Origin: CAYZQH01 sp050300015
GTDB lineage: Bacteria > Pseudomonadota > Gammaproteobacteria > Pseudomonadales > Cellvibrionaceae
Assembly (NCBI GenBank): GCA_050300015.1
Contig: JBNKWZ010000027.1
Span: forward strand, 310,001-374,000
Length of the DNA: 64,000 bases
Direction of reading: 5' to 3'
Notes under the pieces: model-generated
Databases searched by the model: none
The model's input: only the letters and a program-made list of their open reading frames with translations
Told to the model about the DNA's origin: nothing
Made by a program: the position numbers and the translations under genes
Part shown: positions 35,517-45,044 of the stretch, piece after piece
How the letters are laid out: every line of letters starts with the position of its first letter
How positions within the stretch are numbered: the first letter of the stretch is position 1

Positions 35517-36794
35517 TTACTCAAGATGCGTCACAGCCCCTATAAATAAAACCGCGCCCGTAACTCTGTCTCGAAGCACATACAAAAAAGGCCGGTTGAC
35601 TGCCACTGGGGGCGGCACCGAGGTGGGGCCACCCACCACGGCCGTTGCCGCAGCGGCCGTCACCCCACTTTCATTGACCTCAATCATCGCTTTGTGCTGA
35701 ATATCAGTAATCTGAAAATCATCACTCAAGCCCATGGCGGTGAAGTCGGCTGCGCCAGTGAACGCATCCTGCATACCAAGGTGGTGCATGGTCCCAACCA
35801 GCGAAGCGCCGAACGCCTGGGTAAACTTAGGCAGTTTGACGAAAGCTCTGATTTCCGGTGCGACGTCCAATTGCGCTGTAACATCCGCCATGGTGTTGAT
35901 CTGACTAAGGTAATCATTAAAGGTCCCCACGTCTGGAATAATAAACGCCATTTCCAACGCCCTGTCACGAAAAGGCAGTATGAGGACTTCACCCGCGTCA
36001 AACGTGTCATGATAAACACTTGCCTGCCCCGACATTGTGGGCACCGAGCTGGTACTGCCATCAAGATTCATAAAATTGGCAGGCTGGGTCGCCAGCTCCG
36101 GAAATGGCGTATTCCAAGGTGCCTTCAGGTAGATTGTGTTGGTTAACACCAATTCCGTGAGACTGTTTATGGTGCCCTCGGGCAGCAAATCGGTAATCAG
36201 CCCTTCGGTCCAATCTTCCACCGTTGCGTTAATGGTACGACGCGAAATCTCCGCAGCATTGCCATAATCCAGCGCATAGACCCCCTCTCCATAATTAACC
36301 GCTAACGTATCTAAAAACCCCTGTGCGGGCATTGCGCCCAATGCGGGCCAGATGGCATTGACGATTTGAAGATCGAGCGCAGGCGACAAATCGGTTGCAA
36401 CGAGCTTGCGATCACGCATCGCCGAAGTCAGACGATTAAACCCTGCATGTAGAAACGCATCGTCCAGGTTAAAATGAAGCGCTTGCGCCATTTGCTGTTT
36501 GGTTGCACCGTTGGCGCCAGCGTAGGTCATGGCAAGTGCAGTACTGATGCTTAATGGAGACACCACCACATCGTCCTCACTGGTACTGCGCAGCTGACGG
36601 AACAGCTCCAACGCAAACTGATTATTGTCCTGCACCAGTTGATTAAACTGCTCGTCAACCACATTTGGTGAACTTTCGCGCTCGAGCGTCGACTGATAGA
36701 AGGTATAATTCAGTTCAGGATTAAATTGATCATCGCCCGCCCCGCAGGCGGCCAGCAGACCACAAAGGGCAACAGTGGGTATCAGTGTTCTCAT
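35517..36794 (-). CDS. Serpin-family lipoprotein
   Basis: About 425 residues from ATG 36794, which has GAGGA eight bases upstream and opens into a lipoprotein signal (lipobox LAAC). The serpin fold is complete: VVVSPLSISTALAMTYAGA near the start, LTNTIYLKAPWNTPF in the middle, IQHKAMIEVNESGVTAAAATA as breach and hinge, and NRPFLYVLRD at the end. The hinge is alanine-rich, which is typical of inhibitory serpins. Counting from the hinge glutamate, P1-P1' would be Thr-Ser in the GGPTSVPPP loop; this is inference. As an anchored protease inhibitor it may protect the cell's secreted enzymes from proteases. A CpxR-like box lies 86-100 bases upstream. Confidence 0.9.
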   Translation of the reverse strand: MRTLIPTVALCGLLAACGAGDDQFNPELNYTFYQSTLERESSPNVVDEQFNQLVQDNNQFALELFRQLRSTSEDDVVVSPLSISTALAMTYAGANGATKQQMAQALHFNLDDAFLHAGFNRLTSAMRDRKLVATDLSPALDLQIVNAIWPALGAMPAQGFLDTLAVNYGEGVYALDYGNAAEISRRTINATVEDWTEGLITDLLPEGTINSLTELVLTNTIYLKAPWNTPFPELATQPANFMNLDGSTSSVPTMSGQASVYHDTFDAGEVLILPFRDRALEMAFIIPDVGTFNDYLSQINTMADVTAQLDVAPEIRAFVKLPKFTQAFGASLVGTMHHLGMQDAFTGAADFTAMGLSDDFQITDIQHKAMIEVNESGVTAAAATAVVGGPTSVPPPVAVNRPFLYVLRDRVTGAVLFIGAVTHLE

Positions 36795-36833
36795 CCGTAT
36801 ATCCTCAGTGAAGGCAGTGTGTGGCTTCAGAAT

Positions 36834-36905
36834 ACGCCTAAGCCAGCACGACTGCCCTGCCCGCACTATGGGTTGTTTTTTTACAATCTTTTACAAAATG
36901 CCGAC
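36834..36905 (-). promoter_or_regulatory. Duplicated promoter block with CpxR-like box, serpin copy
   Basis: A block of about 70 bases that recurs at 39715-39785; 28 bases (36873-36900) are identical. On the minus strand it contains GTAAA-N5-GTAAA (36880-36894), the classical CpxR spacing, within TTGTAAAAGATTGTAAAA. Confidence 0.6.
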
Positions 36906-37090
36906 TGTCAATAAACAACGTTAAACATCAGACCCGTTTTATCTCCTCGGCATTTCATTGAATAGAATTCGTTGCCGATCCTATTGTACTTTCAACCAAA
37001 ACAATTTCGCCTTTCTCTGGCAATTGAAGCCCTGCAGGTAGCAAAGCCAGATACCAGCGCATGCCATCATGATCATTGGGCCTGGCGCAT

Positions 37091-39451
37091 TTACTCGGGT
37101 TTTAAGTGAATATCCAGTTGTTGCGTTTGAACGTGGCAAACGCCATTGGGCACATAAATGCCCTCCTGACTCTGAGGCAAATATCCCGGCATAGCAACAT
37201 GAACGTCCAAAGTGCCACCGACTTCGTATGGACCAACGAAGAGGCAGACCCCGTTAGCGGGTGCGGGTATTGAGTCGAGCTGATAATGCTCCTTCCCCCG
37301 TACAGCGGTGACCGTTGCACTACAAAAATCGGCGTCGCTCACTCCATCGTCGGGGTACAGTGTGACTTGTAAGGACGCTCTCGCTTCAGTAGTGCAACTA
37401 ATGGGGTCCTTGGTAATGGGCCCTTTGGCTTGTTCCGGCGCGTCCCAGCTCGCGACCCAAACAGCATTATTGTGCGTGTAGAACACGGCGTTGTCATGCA
37501 ATATGCCTCTGTCTATACCCCCACCGTAGAACTCATTGCCGCCACTGGATTCTGCGGCGACCACCACTCCCGCATCGATCAACTGTGGTGCGTCGGAGCT
37601 GATACCGTTGATTTCCAATAGTTGCAAACCACTCAACTGCCAAACGTAATCGTTATATCGGGTCAATGGCAGAGCGATGCGCAACTGATCGTCGCCGTTG
37701 GCAAGCAGGCTCAGGGCTCGTAAGTTTGAGAGGGCTTCGCTATAGCTATTGCTGTCACCCAGATTGATCGAGTTAACCACCACCGGTGTGCCGGTGCTGA
37801 CGTTGAACAAGTCCGCTTTGATACCGGTGACACGGCCATTCTCATCAGCACTGTGCCCCAAAGTAAACAGCAAGTCGTCTCCCACAGGGTGCATATAGGT
37901 GGCAAACCCAGGAATCTCCAGCTCGCCAGCAACCTTGGGGTCTTCCGAATCACTTAGATCAAGCGCATAAAGTGGGTCCGTGCGCTCGAAAGTGACGATA
38001 TAACCACGGTCGGCCGTAAAGCGCACCGCATAGATCTCCTCCCCAGGTTTGCCTATGGCTTGCGGGTGAGACGCGTTGGGTAATTCGCTGACAGTTTGCA
38101 GGGATGTATTATTCTGCTTCAAGATGGTGAGCTTATGCTGTGGGCCATCACTTCCCCAGATGCTGGTAACGATGCGAAAGTCACCACCCTGCTCATGCAT
38201 GCGAAACACAGGGTCACTGACCCAGCCCAGACTACCGACAACACTGCCCGTGGCTTCATAGGTAGGGCCTGTTTCAGCCAGAGAGAACTTGTGGACAACG
38301 GTATTGTGATTTTGAGAGGCTTCATCGTAGACCGTGCCGGTGAGATACAGCGCATTCACAGACATACTCATAACTTCCACATTGCTGTTTAGGCAGGTAC
38401 TGCCCAGCACTTTTTGACCCGCTAAATCGATAGCGGTGATGTGTACCAAAGAGGCAAAGCCATAAGTGTTTTTTAAGCCCTCTTGAACCAAACAGTTGAC
38501 ACTCAAAGGGGCTTCCGTCTCGCCGATGCGGTAGCGGGGCAACAGGTCTTCAGTGTCGGTACCCTCCAACACCGTTTCGTTGCTGGAGCGGACGCTGAGG
38601 TCACCGTATTCGTATTGCAGTTCGGCCAACCATGGGTCGTAACGCGTGATCAGGTAGAGGGTATTACCAATTTTGCGGCTGTCTATCAGACTGCCGTCCA
38701 GCTCTATGTCCCAGTCTTGCACAGGCGTGCTAGGAGTGCTGACATTCACTAATTGCACGCGCACTTTGCTATTTTGGGGGCCAGGCCAAAAGAATACATC
38801 CGCCGCCACAGCGGGACGGGCTATATCAATTGCATCCTCTGCGAGCGCCATGGGGAAGCCGGGTAGAAAGGGGACCACATTACCCCACTGATTCCGCACA
38901 GATGCGACATGAGTTGTAACATCATCTTCCTGCACCAAATACATGGTGCCCACATCGCCCCAATCATTATCGAAATCAAAACTACCCACTATGTCAGCGT
39001 CGGGCGTTGCTGGATCGGTGGCGACAATCTGAAAGCCAGGCTGCTGTTGCGTTTCGTAAAAGTCATACTGGGGATACGTGGCGATAAACCAGTGACGGCC
39101 GTCGTACTTGGCGTAGTCACCTTCGTCAACCCCCTTAACATGGACATTGGTCTCGGAAAAGCCGCTTTTGGCACTGGCATCAAAAGTTACATCGGCTTCG
39201 GGCTGGCCCGCCGAGCCTCCGGAGCTGCTGCTACCCGCCGGGATGGCTCGACCGTCGCCATTCAACTGTAAGCGCATGCCGTTCTTCAAGTGTTGACCGA
39301 GTTTATTCTCATCCACCAACACTAACGGTGAAGTGCTCTGTGGAGTGGCCTGCAGGCGGTCGTATTTGACGGTTTCTGTGGTGGAAGGCTGTGTGCCACC
39401 ACAGGCCGCAAGCAGGGTGGCGGTAACGAATAGGCTGAGTGCTGCACGCAT
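37091..39451 (-). CDS. Large beta-propeller domain lipoprotein
   Basis: A 786-residue lipoprotein (lipobox LAAC; AGGAGG eight bases before the ATG). After a short Ser/Gly linker the segment FSETNVHVKGVDEGDYAKYD opens a long domain of the secreted beta-propeller type (Pfam PF09826-like) running to about residue 640, with repeated units such as VDIGRPAVAAD-like and YAVRFTADRGYIVTFERTDP, YALDLSDSEDP, MHPVGDDLLFTLGHS. The last 120 residues have four Cys and a beta-rich fold. No enzymatic motif seen; probably a binding or scaffold protein at the cell surface. It shares a duplicated promoter block with the serpin but with a much longer leader (about 300 bases). Confidence 0.8.
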   Translation of the reverse strand: MRAALSLFVTATLLAACGGTQPSTTETVKYDRLQATPQSTSPLVLVDENKLGQHLKNGMRLQLNGDGRAIPAGSSSSGGSAGQPEADVTFDASAKSGFSETNVHVKGVDEGDYAKYDGRHWFIATYPQYDFYETQQQPGFQIVATDPATPDADIVGSFDFDNDWGDVGTMYLVQEDDVTTHVASVRNQWGNVVPFLPGFPMALAEDAIDIARPAVAADVFFWPGPQNSKVRVQLVNVSTPSTPVQDWDIELDGSLIDSRKIGNTLYLITRYDPWLAELQYEYGDLSVRSSNETVLEGTDTEDLLPRYRIGETEAPLSVNCLVQEGLKNTYGFASLVHITAIDLAGQKVLGSTCLNSNVEVMSMSVNALYLTGTVYDEASQNHNTVVHKFSLAETGPTYEATGSVVGSLGWVSDPVFRMHEQGGDFRIVTSIWGSDGPQHKLTILKQNNTSLQTVSELPNASHPQAIGKPGEEIYAVRFTADRGYIVTFERTDPLYALDLSDSEDPKVAGELEIPGFATYMHPVGDDLLFTLGHSADENGRVTGIKADLFNVSTGTPVVVNSINLGDSNSYSEALSNLRALSLLANGDDQLRIALPLTRYNDYVWQLSGLQLLEINGISSDAPQLIDAGVVVAAESSGGNEFYGGGIDRGILHDNAVFYTHNNAVWVASWDAPEQAKGPITKDPISCTTEARASLQVTLYPDDGVSDADFCSATVTAVRGKEHYQLDSIPAPANGVCLFVGPYEVGGTLDVHVAMPGYLPQSQEGIYVPNGVCHVQTQQLDIHLKPE

Positions 39452-39912
39452 AGTAAATACCTCCTCTTTTTGTCATTAAAGTGATTTGTTGACGGAACGG
39501 CGTATACGGTGAAGACGGCGCAACCCGGCCAGTAGACGGTGTAACGGCAGTTTCTGAACGCTGCGCGCTTTTTGCCAACTTTAGTGCCATCAGGCGTTTT
39601 TGAGGTTGCTTCACAGATGCGCAATGCCATGCACACACCAAGCATTTTATGCGCCCGGCCACTTGAGAACTGTTACAAAGTGTAAAAGTGGAAGCCCGTC
39701 ACGCTCCAGGTCGAGCCTACGCTTACACGACAGCGCTGTCCGTATGCTGGTTTGTTTTTTTACAATCTTTTACAAAATGTCAGTTGCCAGTCAGCACTGA
39801 CAGCGATTGTGTAATGCGCTTTAAGATCAAACAGCACTATGCGCCAGAGCCAGGAACGGTAAACAAGGGAAAAGTCGAGCACGTTCATTTGGGGCAACAC
39901 CCACAGGTTCAC
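39452..39912. other. Leader/promoter region of the beta-propeller gene
   Basis: About 460 bases between the beta-propeller start and the GyrI-like fragment. The right part contains the duplicated promoter block; the 260 bases between it and the start codon have no supported gene. A further TTACA/TGTAAAA motif lies near 39673-39686. Confidence 0.45.
39715..39785 (-). promoter_or_regulatory. Duplicated promoter block with CpxR-like box, beta-propeller copy
   Basis: Matches 36834-36905 over about 70 bases (identical at 39752-39779). Minus-strand GTAAA-N5-GTAAA at 39759-39773. Here the box is about 310 bases from the start codon, against 86 for the serpin. Confidence 0.6.
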
Positions 39913-40152
39913 TTACAAGTCCGATGTACTAAAACCAAGGTTCAATACTTTAGCAGGAATATGGATATCCACCCACGACTCGAAATTTTCGAGGGCATAA
40001 CCTGGTGGGTAATACTTAAAATCGATGCCATTCATTGCTTGATCTGACTCTGGCAACCAGACGCCCCAGGTGTCGTTAAAAGCCTGTAGCAGAGTGTCGA
40101 CTCTGCCTTGATGTCGAAAAACAGCAACGAAAGGCCCGCTTTTAAATTTGGT
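39913..40152 (-). pseudogene. Fragment of a GyrI-like effector-binding domain
   Basis: An open minus-strand frame without a start codon, running from directly after the stop of the esterase gene to a TAA at 39913. It reads KSGPFVAVFRHQGRVDTLL, NDTWGVWLPES, FKYYPPGYALENFESWVDIH, IPAKVLNL. This is the C-terminal half of GyrI-like/AraC effector-binding domains (VFRHxG...WLPxS...E.W.DIxIP). About 75 residues remain of the usual 150 or more, and the N-terminal half is gone. Its position within a few bases of the esterase stop suggests a deletion that joined the two genes. Confidence 0.75.
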
Positions 40153-40155
40153 TTT

Positions 40156-41100
40156 TTAGCGTGTTTGGACAGACCCATCGAGTAACCCGTTCACGTTCAA
40201 CCAGTACATAAATGACGAAAACCACTTATTGCTGGTTCGGTCTGGGTTACCTAAGCCAAAACCGTGTCCACCATTTTGGTACAGGTGCAGCTCCACAGGG
40301 ATACCTGCGTCATACCAAGATTGGACAACACCAAACTCTCCACCAAATAAAAAATCGTCTGTAGCGATGGCAAAAAACATGGGCGGCGCATTTTTGGGTG
40401 GTTTTACCGCTCGCATTGAGCCATAGATAGGCGCGATAAATGCAAGCTTAGCTTTTTTAGACTTTAGTGTTGTTTCCATAGTTAATCCCGCGCCAGCTGA
40501 AAAGCCCATCATACCGATACGAGCAGGGTCCACGTGCCACTCTTTTGCGCGCTCAACAATCATGGCATAGGCGGCTTCTGCATCTTCCAGCTGATTGGAA
40601 AGATCGCCAAGTGGAGACCGTTTTTTTTCATCTTTTTCAGACATTTTGGCAGCCTCGGCAAAACGCTGCTCCATTTGTTTTTTAAATTCTTCCAGAGTTG
40701 AGGCGGTCGGCTGCAGACGATATTTAAGAACAAAGGCATTGATGCCTTGATCAGCCAATGCCTCGGCAACTTCCCAACCTTCGTTACCCATGGATAACCA
40801 CATAAAACCACCCCCTGGCGCCACAATAACACTAAGGCCGTTGGCCTTAGCTGGGTCTGCCAGAAATGGCGTGAGTGTGGCCTTGGAGATATTCCGCGCC
40901 ATTGGATCGCCCCACTGACGAAACCAGGATTCTTCTGCACTTTGCCCCTCCACGCCACCGGTGTTTAAAGGTATGGCATTTGGCTCGTTGGGTGCATCTA
41001 TAGGATACATCGTGCCGTCTTGCGCTAAAGCATCCGTACAGCTCAAACAAAATGCCAAAATACCTATCCCTATCGTGCGAGTTATTTGACCAATCATCAT
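40156..41100 (-). CDS. Secreted alpha/beta hydrolase, carbohydrate-esterase-like (paralog 2)
   Basis: A 314-residue exported hydrolase (signal ILAFCLSCTDALAQDG; GGAG six bases before the first of two ATGs). It has VIVAPGGGF for the oxyanion hole, the nucleophile in MMGFSAGA, an acid in ATDDFLFGG and the final H in GGHGFGLG. It shares the order and most motifs of the 30826-31875 protein (LTPFLADPAKANG against LTPFFPDPAKASG). The likely role is removing acetyl or similar groups from xylan oligosaccharides. It is divergent from the GH3 gene. Confidence 0.82.
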   Translation of the reverse strand: MMIGQITRTIGIGILAFCLSCTDALAQDGTMYPIDAPNEPNAIPLNTGGVEGQSAEESWFRQWGDPMARNISKATLTPFLADPAKANGLSVIVAPGGGFMWLSMGNEGWEVAEALADQGINAFVLKYRLQPTASTLEEFKKQMEQRFAEAAKMSEKDEKKRSPLGDLSNQLEDAEAAYAMIVERAKEWHVDPARIGMMGFSAGAGLTMETTLKSKKAKLAFIAPIYGSMRAVKPPKNAPPMFFAIATDDFLFGGEFGVVQSWYDAGIPVELHLYQNGGHGFGLGNPDRTSNKWFSSFMYWLNVNGLLDGSVQTR

Positions 41101-41469
41101 TTATTTCTCCATATCGTTTTTTATTTTTTTGAAGCCTGGGCCGAACCAAACTCTACAGGAATTCTACGAAAAGTGACATGACGGCCCACCGGAATGCCCC
41201 ATCACTCATTCACGGGTTCAACGTTCCGCGCCAACAACTTCTGCATAAGATGTAGAAAAACTTCCGAGCAAAAGGCGTTATGCGTGTACAACGCGCTATT
41301 GTGCGCAACGCCCATTTATTGACCGCAACCGTTAAACGCACGTATTCTATTCATGTTTTCACTCAGTACCCACGCATCGCACCGAGGTCACTAACCGGTA
41401 CTCGGCAACAACACCACTCTGCCAGTACGAATCATAAAATCAATAATATTCGATCCGGAGACCATTATT
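41101..41469. other. Divergent promoter region between esterase and GH3 genes
   Basis: About 370 bases, no gene supported. Contains AACCGTTAAAC at 41327-41337, similar to the element between the GH59-like and GH43 genes. Confidence 0.4.
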
Positions 41470-44139
41470 ATGAAACCACAATCATGCAGGATCGCACTGA
41501 CGCTTACTGGCTTTTTGTTCCTTACCTCATGCATTTACCCAACGCATGAAATGGAACAAGAGAACCCCAAAACAGCGCCAACTGAACAGTCACGCTATTG
41601 GGACACCACTTTAGATATTAACCAACGTGTTGACGACTTGGTGTCACGCATGACGCTCGAAGAAAAAGTCTCACAGATGTTGAACGAGGCCCCCGCCATC
41701 GAGCGCCTGGGGGTACCCGCTTACAACTGGTGGTCAGAGGCACTACACGGGGTGGCGCGCGCGGGTTTGGCGACGGTATTTCCACAAGCGATCGGTTTGG
41801 CTGCCACCTGGGACGAGCCACAAATGTTTGAAGTCGCGACCGCCATTTCGGATGAGGCCAGAGCCAAACATCACAACTTTGTGGGCAAGAACAAACGCTT
41901 TTTATACCAAGGCCTCACCTTATGGTCACCGAATATCAACATTTTTCGCGACCCACGATGGGGGCGAGGACAAGAAACCTACGGAGAAGACCCCTACCTA
42001 AGCGGACGGATGGCTGTGCAGTTTATTAAGGGTTTACAAGGCGACGACCCCCGCTACCTAAAAACGGTAGCGACCGTTAAGCACTTTGCGGTACACAACG
42101 GCCCAGAACCCGAACGCCATGAATTTAATGCCGTAGCCAATGCCAAAGATCTTTGGGAAACCTACCTGCCTCAGTTTGAAATGGGCATTAAAGAAGGGGG
42201 TGCCTACTCCTTAATGTGCGCGTACAACCGTTATAATGGCGAGGCTGCATGCAGCCATAAAAAGCTCATGCAAGAGATACTGCGGGATGGATGGGGCTTT
42301 AATGGCTTTGTGGTGTCGGACTGCGGTGCGATTAAAGATATTCACGAGTTTCATAAGTTGACATCAACATCACAAGCAAGCGCTGCACGGGCAGTCATTG
42401 CAGGCACCGACTTAAATTGTGGCAAGGTATACTCATCACTTGTACAAGCCGTTAAAGACGGTTTAATTACCGAAGCAGAAATTGACATAAGCGTTAAGCG
42501 GTTGTTTAAGGCCCGTTTTAAACTGGGCATGTTCGACCCACCGGAGACAGTACCGTATGCGCAAATTCCCTATGACATTGTGGATAGCCCGAAACACAAG
42601 GAGCTTGCATTAACCGCGGCTCAAAAATCTTTGGTGTTGTTAAAAAACGACAACAACACCCTGCCGCTACCCAAATCTTTAGGGTCACTCGCTGTAATTG
42701 GGCCTAATGCCGACCAATGGTTGATGCTGTTGGGCAATTACAATGGTGTGCCTTCCAATCCCGTCACCCCACTGCAAGGCATCAAAGACTTGCTCGGGCC
42801 AAGCGTTAAAGTTCAGTACGCGCAAGGCGCCGAGCTCGCACCGGGCATTCCTTTGTTTGAAGTCGTGCCAAGCAAATTTTTAACGCACAACCAATCACCC
42901 GGCTTACAGGTGGAATATTTTAACAACAGTCGTTTAGAGGGCGATATTCTTTTCACCGAGCGACACAGCCAAATAGACAGTAACTGGAACGACAGAGCAC
43001 CGAATGAGCACATGGATGATGATGATTTTTCAGTGCGATGGCGCGGCGCTCTGACACCGGAAAAAACCGGTCGCTACCAGCTTGGCACCATCAGCACCTG
43101 TAACACTAAAGTGTACTTAAACGGCGAATTGGTCGCGAGCACGCCCTATCACTTTAGAGATGAGTACGGTGACCCCAGAATTCAAAAATCCGCTTGGCTT
43201 GAATTGGAAGCCGGTAAAGCTTACGCCTTAGAGGTGACCGCACAGGAGACCTACGCCGATGCGCAAGTGCAGCTGGTGTGGGCGGTACCGAAACCCAATC
43301 TCAAACAAGATGCACTAAACATTGCTCGCGAATCCGATGCCGTTGTCATGTTTATGGGCCTCACCGCGCGGATAGAGGGCGAAGAAATGGATATTAACGT
43401 GGACGGCTTTCGTGGTGGTGATAGAACCAAACTCGGCTTACCCGTGAACCAATTGCAGTTAATTCAAGAGGTTCACGCACTGGGCAAACCCGTAGTACTC
43501 GTGGCACTCAATGGCAGCGCACTGGCTTTGAATTGGGAGCACGAACACCTACCTGCAATACTCGAAGCCTGGTACCCAGGCCAAGCCGCAGGCACAGCCA
43601 TTGCCAGTGCTTTGTTTGGCGACTACAACCCAGCAGGTAGGCTGCCTGTAACCTATTACCGCTCAGTGAATGACCTACCACCCTTTGAAGATTACAACAT
43701 GACCACTCAAACCTATCGCTTTTTTAAAGGAGAGCCACTCTACCCATTTGGCTATGGTCTGAGTTACAGTCGCTTTCTGTACAGCAACATGAAAGTGAAC
43801 GCCAGCAGTGGCCTACGCGAAGGCGTTAAGATCACCGCAACACTCACCAATACCAGCAAGCGTGATGGGGACGAAGTGGTGCAGGTCTATGTCAGCAACA
43901 AACACACTGGCATCAAGCTACCTGTGCGCGAGTTAAAGTTGTTTCAACGCTTGCATTTAAAAGCGGGCCAGACAAAAACACTCAACTTTAGGTTGCCAGC
44001 CAAAGCATTTACGATGATAGACAGCCAAGGTCGCAAGCAACTAAAAGCTGGAACCTTTGAAGTTTCAATTGGCGGAGGGCAGCCGGGCCAGACAATACAA
44101 GGCACCTCTAATGTGCTCAGCCAAAAAATTAACCTTTAA
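41470..44139 (+). CDS. GH3 beta-xylosidase-type lipoprotein with PA14 insert
   Basis: An 889-residue glycosidase. Signal with lipobox LTSC. The GH3 N-domain shows YNWWSEALHGVAR, SPNINIFRDPRWGRGQETYG and KHFAVHNGPE, with nucleophile D284 in VVSDCGAI. This set is that of the xylosidase-like GH3 subgroup. A PA14 domain is inserted in the second domain at about 470-610 (WRGALTPEKTGRYQLGTIS), and the C-terminal fibronectin-III-like domain (VQVYVSNKHTGIKLPVREL) is present. It should release xylose or related sugars from oligosaccharides in the periplasm or at the surface. A GGAG lies ten bases before the ATG. Confidence 0.92.
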   Translation: MKPQSCRIALTLTGFLFLTSCIYPTHEMEQENPKTAPTEQSRYWDTTLDINQRVDDLVSRMTLEEKVSQMLNEAPAIERLGVPAYNWWSEALHGVARAGLATVFPQAIGLAATWDEPQMFEVATAISDEARAKHHNFVGKNKRFLYQGLTLWSPNINIFRDPRWGRGQETYGEDPYLSGRMAVQFIKGLQGDDPRYLKTVATVKHFAVHNGPEPERHEFNAVANAKDLWETYLPQFEMGIKEGGAYSLMCAYNRYNGEAACSHKKLMQEILRDGWGFNGFVVSDCGAIKDIHEFHKLTSTSQASAARAVIAGTDLNCGKVYSSLVQAVKDGLITEAEIDISVKRLFKARFKLGMFDPPETVPYAQIPYDIVDSPKHKELALTAAQKSLVLLKNDNNTLPLPKSLGSLAVIGPNADQWLMLLGNYNGVPSNPVTPLQGIKDLLGPSVKVQYAQGAELAPGIPLFEVVPSKFLTHNQSPGLQVEYFNNSRLEGDILFTERHSQIDSNWNDRAPNEHMDDDDFSVRWRGALTPEKTGRYQLGTISTCNTKVYLNGELVASTPYHFRDEYGDPRIQKSAWLELEAGKAYALEVTAQETYADAQVQLVWAVPKPNLKQDALNIARESDAVVMFMGLTARIEGEEMDINVDGFRGGDRTKLGLPVNQLQLIQEVHALGKPVVLVALNGSALALNWEHEHLPAILEAWYPGQAAGTAIASALFGDYNPAGRLPVTYYRSVNDLPPFEDYNMTTQTYRFFKGEPLYPFGYGLSYSRFLYSNMKVNASSGLREGVKITATLTNTSKRDGDEVVQVYVSNKHTGIKLPVRELKLFQRLHLKAGQTKTLNFRLPAKAFTMIDSQGRKQLKAGTFEVSIGGGQPGQTIQGTSNVLSQKINL

Positions 44140-44194
44140 CGCGCCACTTAACCCATTACCCTCGGCGTGAGCCAAGTAATAATTTGGAGGTCCA

Positions 44195-44779
44195 ATGTCG
44201 AACACTGTTCATTTAAGTTGTAAATGTGGCGCCGTTCAAGGAACACTTGTGGTCGTGAGTGGCGAATATTTTCATGTACATTGTCTATGCTGCGATTGCC
44301 AAAAATTTGCTGCATATCTAAAAAATGAAGGCGGCATACTCGATGAGCATGGTGGTACTGAGCTGTTTCAAACCTACCCCATACATATGAAAATTACTGA
44401 AGGCCAAGAGCACATCGACTGCGTTCAGTTGCACGAAAAAGGTTTGTATCGGTGGCATACCACGTGCTGCAGCATGCCGCTGGCTAACACCATGACATCG
44501 CCCAAAATTCCATTTGTTGGCATATCCGCAAAACTCATGCAGTTCGAGAGCGAACAGGAAAAACTGAAAATACTAGGCCCAATCACACTAAAGGCCTTCG
44601 GTAAATATGCCAAAGGCGAAATGCCTAAGGATGCGCACACCAAATTCCCAGTTTCTTTTATACCCAAGATTATTGGCTTTATGCTTAAAGGCCTGTTAGG
44701 TAGGCGGCAGACTCCATCACCGTTTTTTAAGGGCGAAAAACCGGTCGCAACCCCTAAGGTCTTGATGAGCCCTCCCTAG
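44195..44779 (+). CDS. DUF6151/GFA-like zinc-binding protein
   Basis: A 194-residue cytoplasmic protein (GGAGG seven bases before the ATG). Cys clusters CKCG near residue 10, CLCCDCQ near 32 and CCSMP near 92 match the zinc-binding pattern of glutathione-dependent formaldehyde-activating (GFA)-like proteins of the DUF6151 group. No activity is established. It follows the GH3 gene by 55 bases and may be read through from it. Confidence 0.8.
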   Translation: MSNTVHLSCKCGAVQGTLVVVSGEYFHVHCLCCDCQKFAAYLKNEGGILDEHGGTELFQTYPIHMKITEGQEHIDCVQLHEKGLYRWHTTCCSMPLANTMTSPKIPFVGISAKLMQFESEQEKLKILGPITLKAFGKYAKGEMPKDAHTKFPVSFIPKIIGFMLKGLLGRRQTPSPFFKGEKPVATPKVLMSPP

Positions 44780-44890
44780 CGGAACGGGGCGTGCTCACTC
44801 ACCTTGTACGCATAAGCAGTTTTTATCAGTAGCTGCTACACAGTCGAAATGTTCAATGATGAAATCGAGCACTATGTTGGCGAGAAACCT

Positions 44891-44974
44891 TTCATTGAGG
44901 TCCAACAGCTTCTGGCTGTCAAAGCTTTTCGAGTTCAAGGCAGTGCTCTGCTCGTTTTTTACTTCTGCCAAAAC
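44891..44974 (-). repeat. Dispersed repeat family 3, copy 1
   Basis: About 84 bases matching 47284-47366 (AGCTTCTGGC, AGCTTT, AGTTCAAG, CTTC.GC blocks in register, one or two small gaps). Both copies lie just 3' of minus-strand genes. A minus-strand frame of 106 codons crosses this copy (LAEVKNEQSTALNSKSFDSQ) and overlaps the neighbouring gene; the other copy keeps the DNA but not the frame length, so it is better seen as a non-coding repeat. Confidence 0.55.
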
Positions 44975-45044
44975 ACACTTTCGCCATCCATGGCGGTCAA
45001 GGCACATTGGAGGCCTGTCGAGAAGCGCTACTGGGTGAGTGGCT

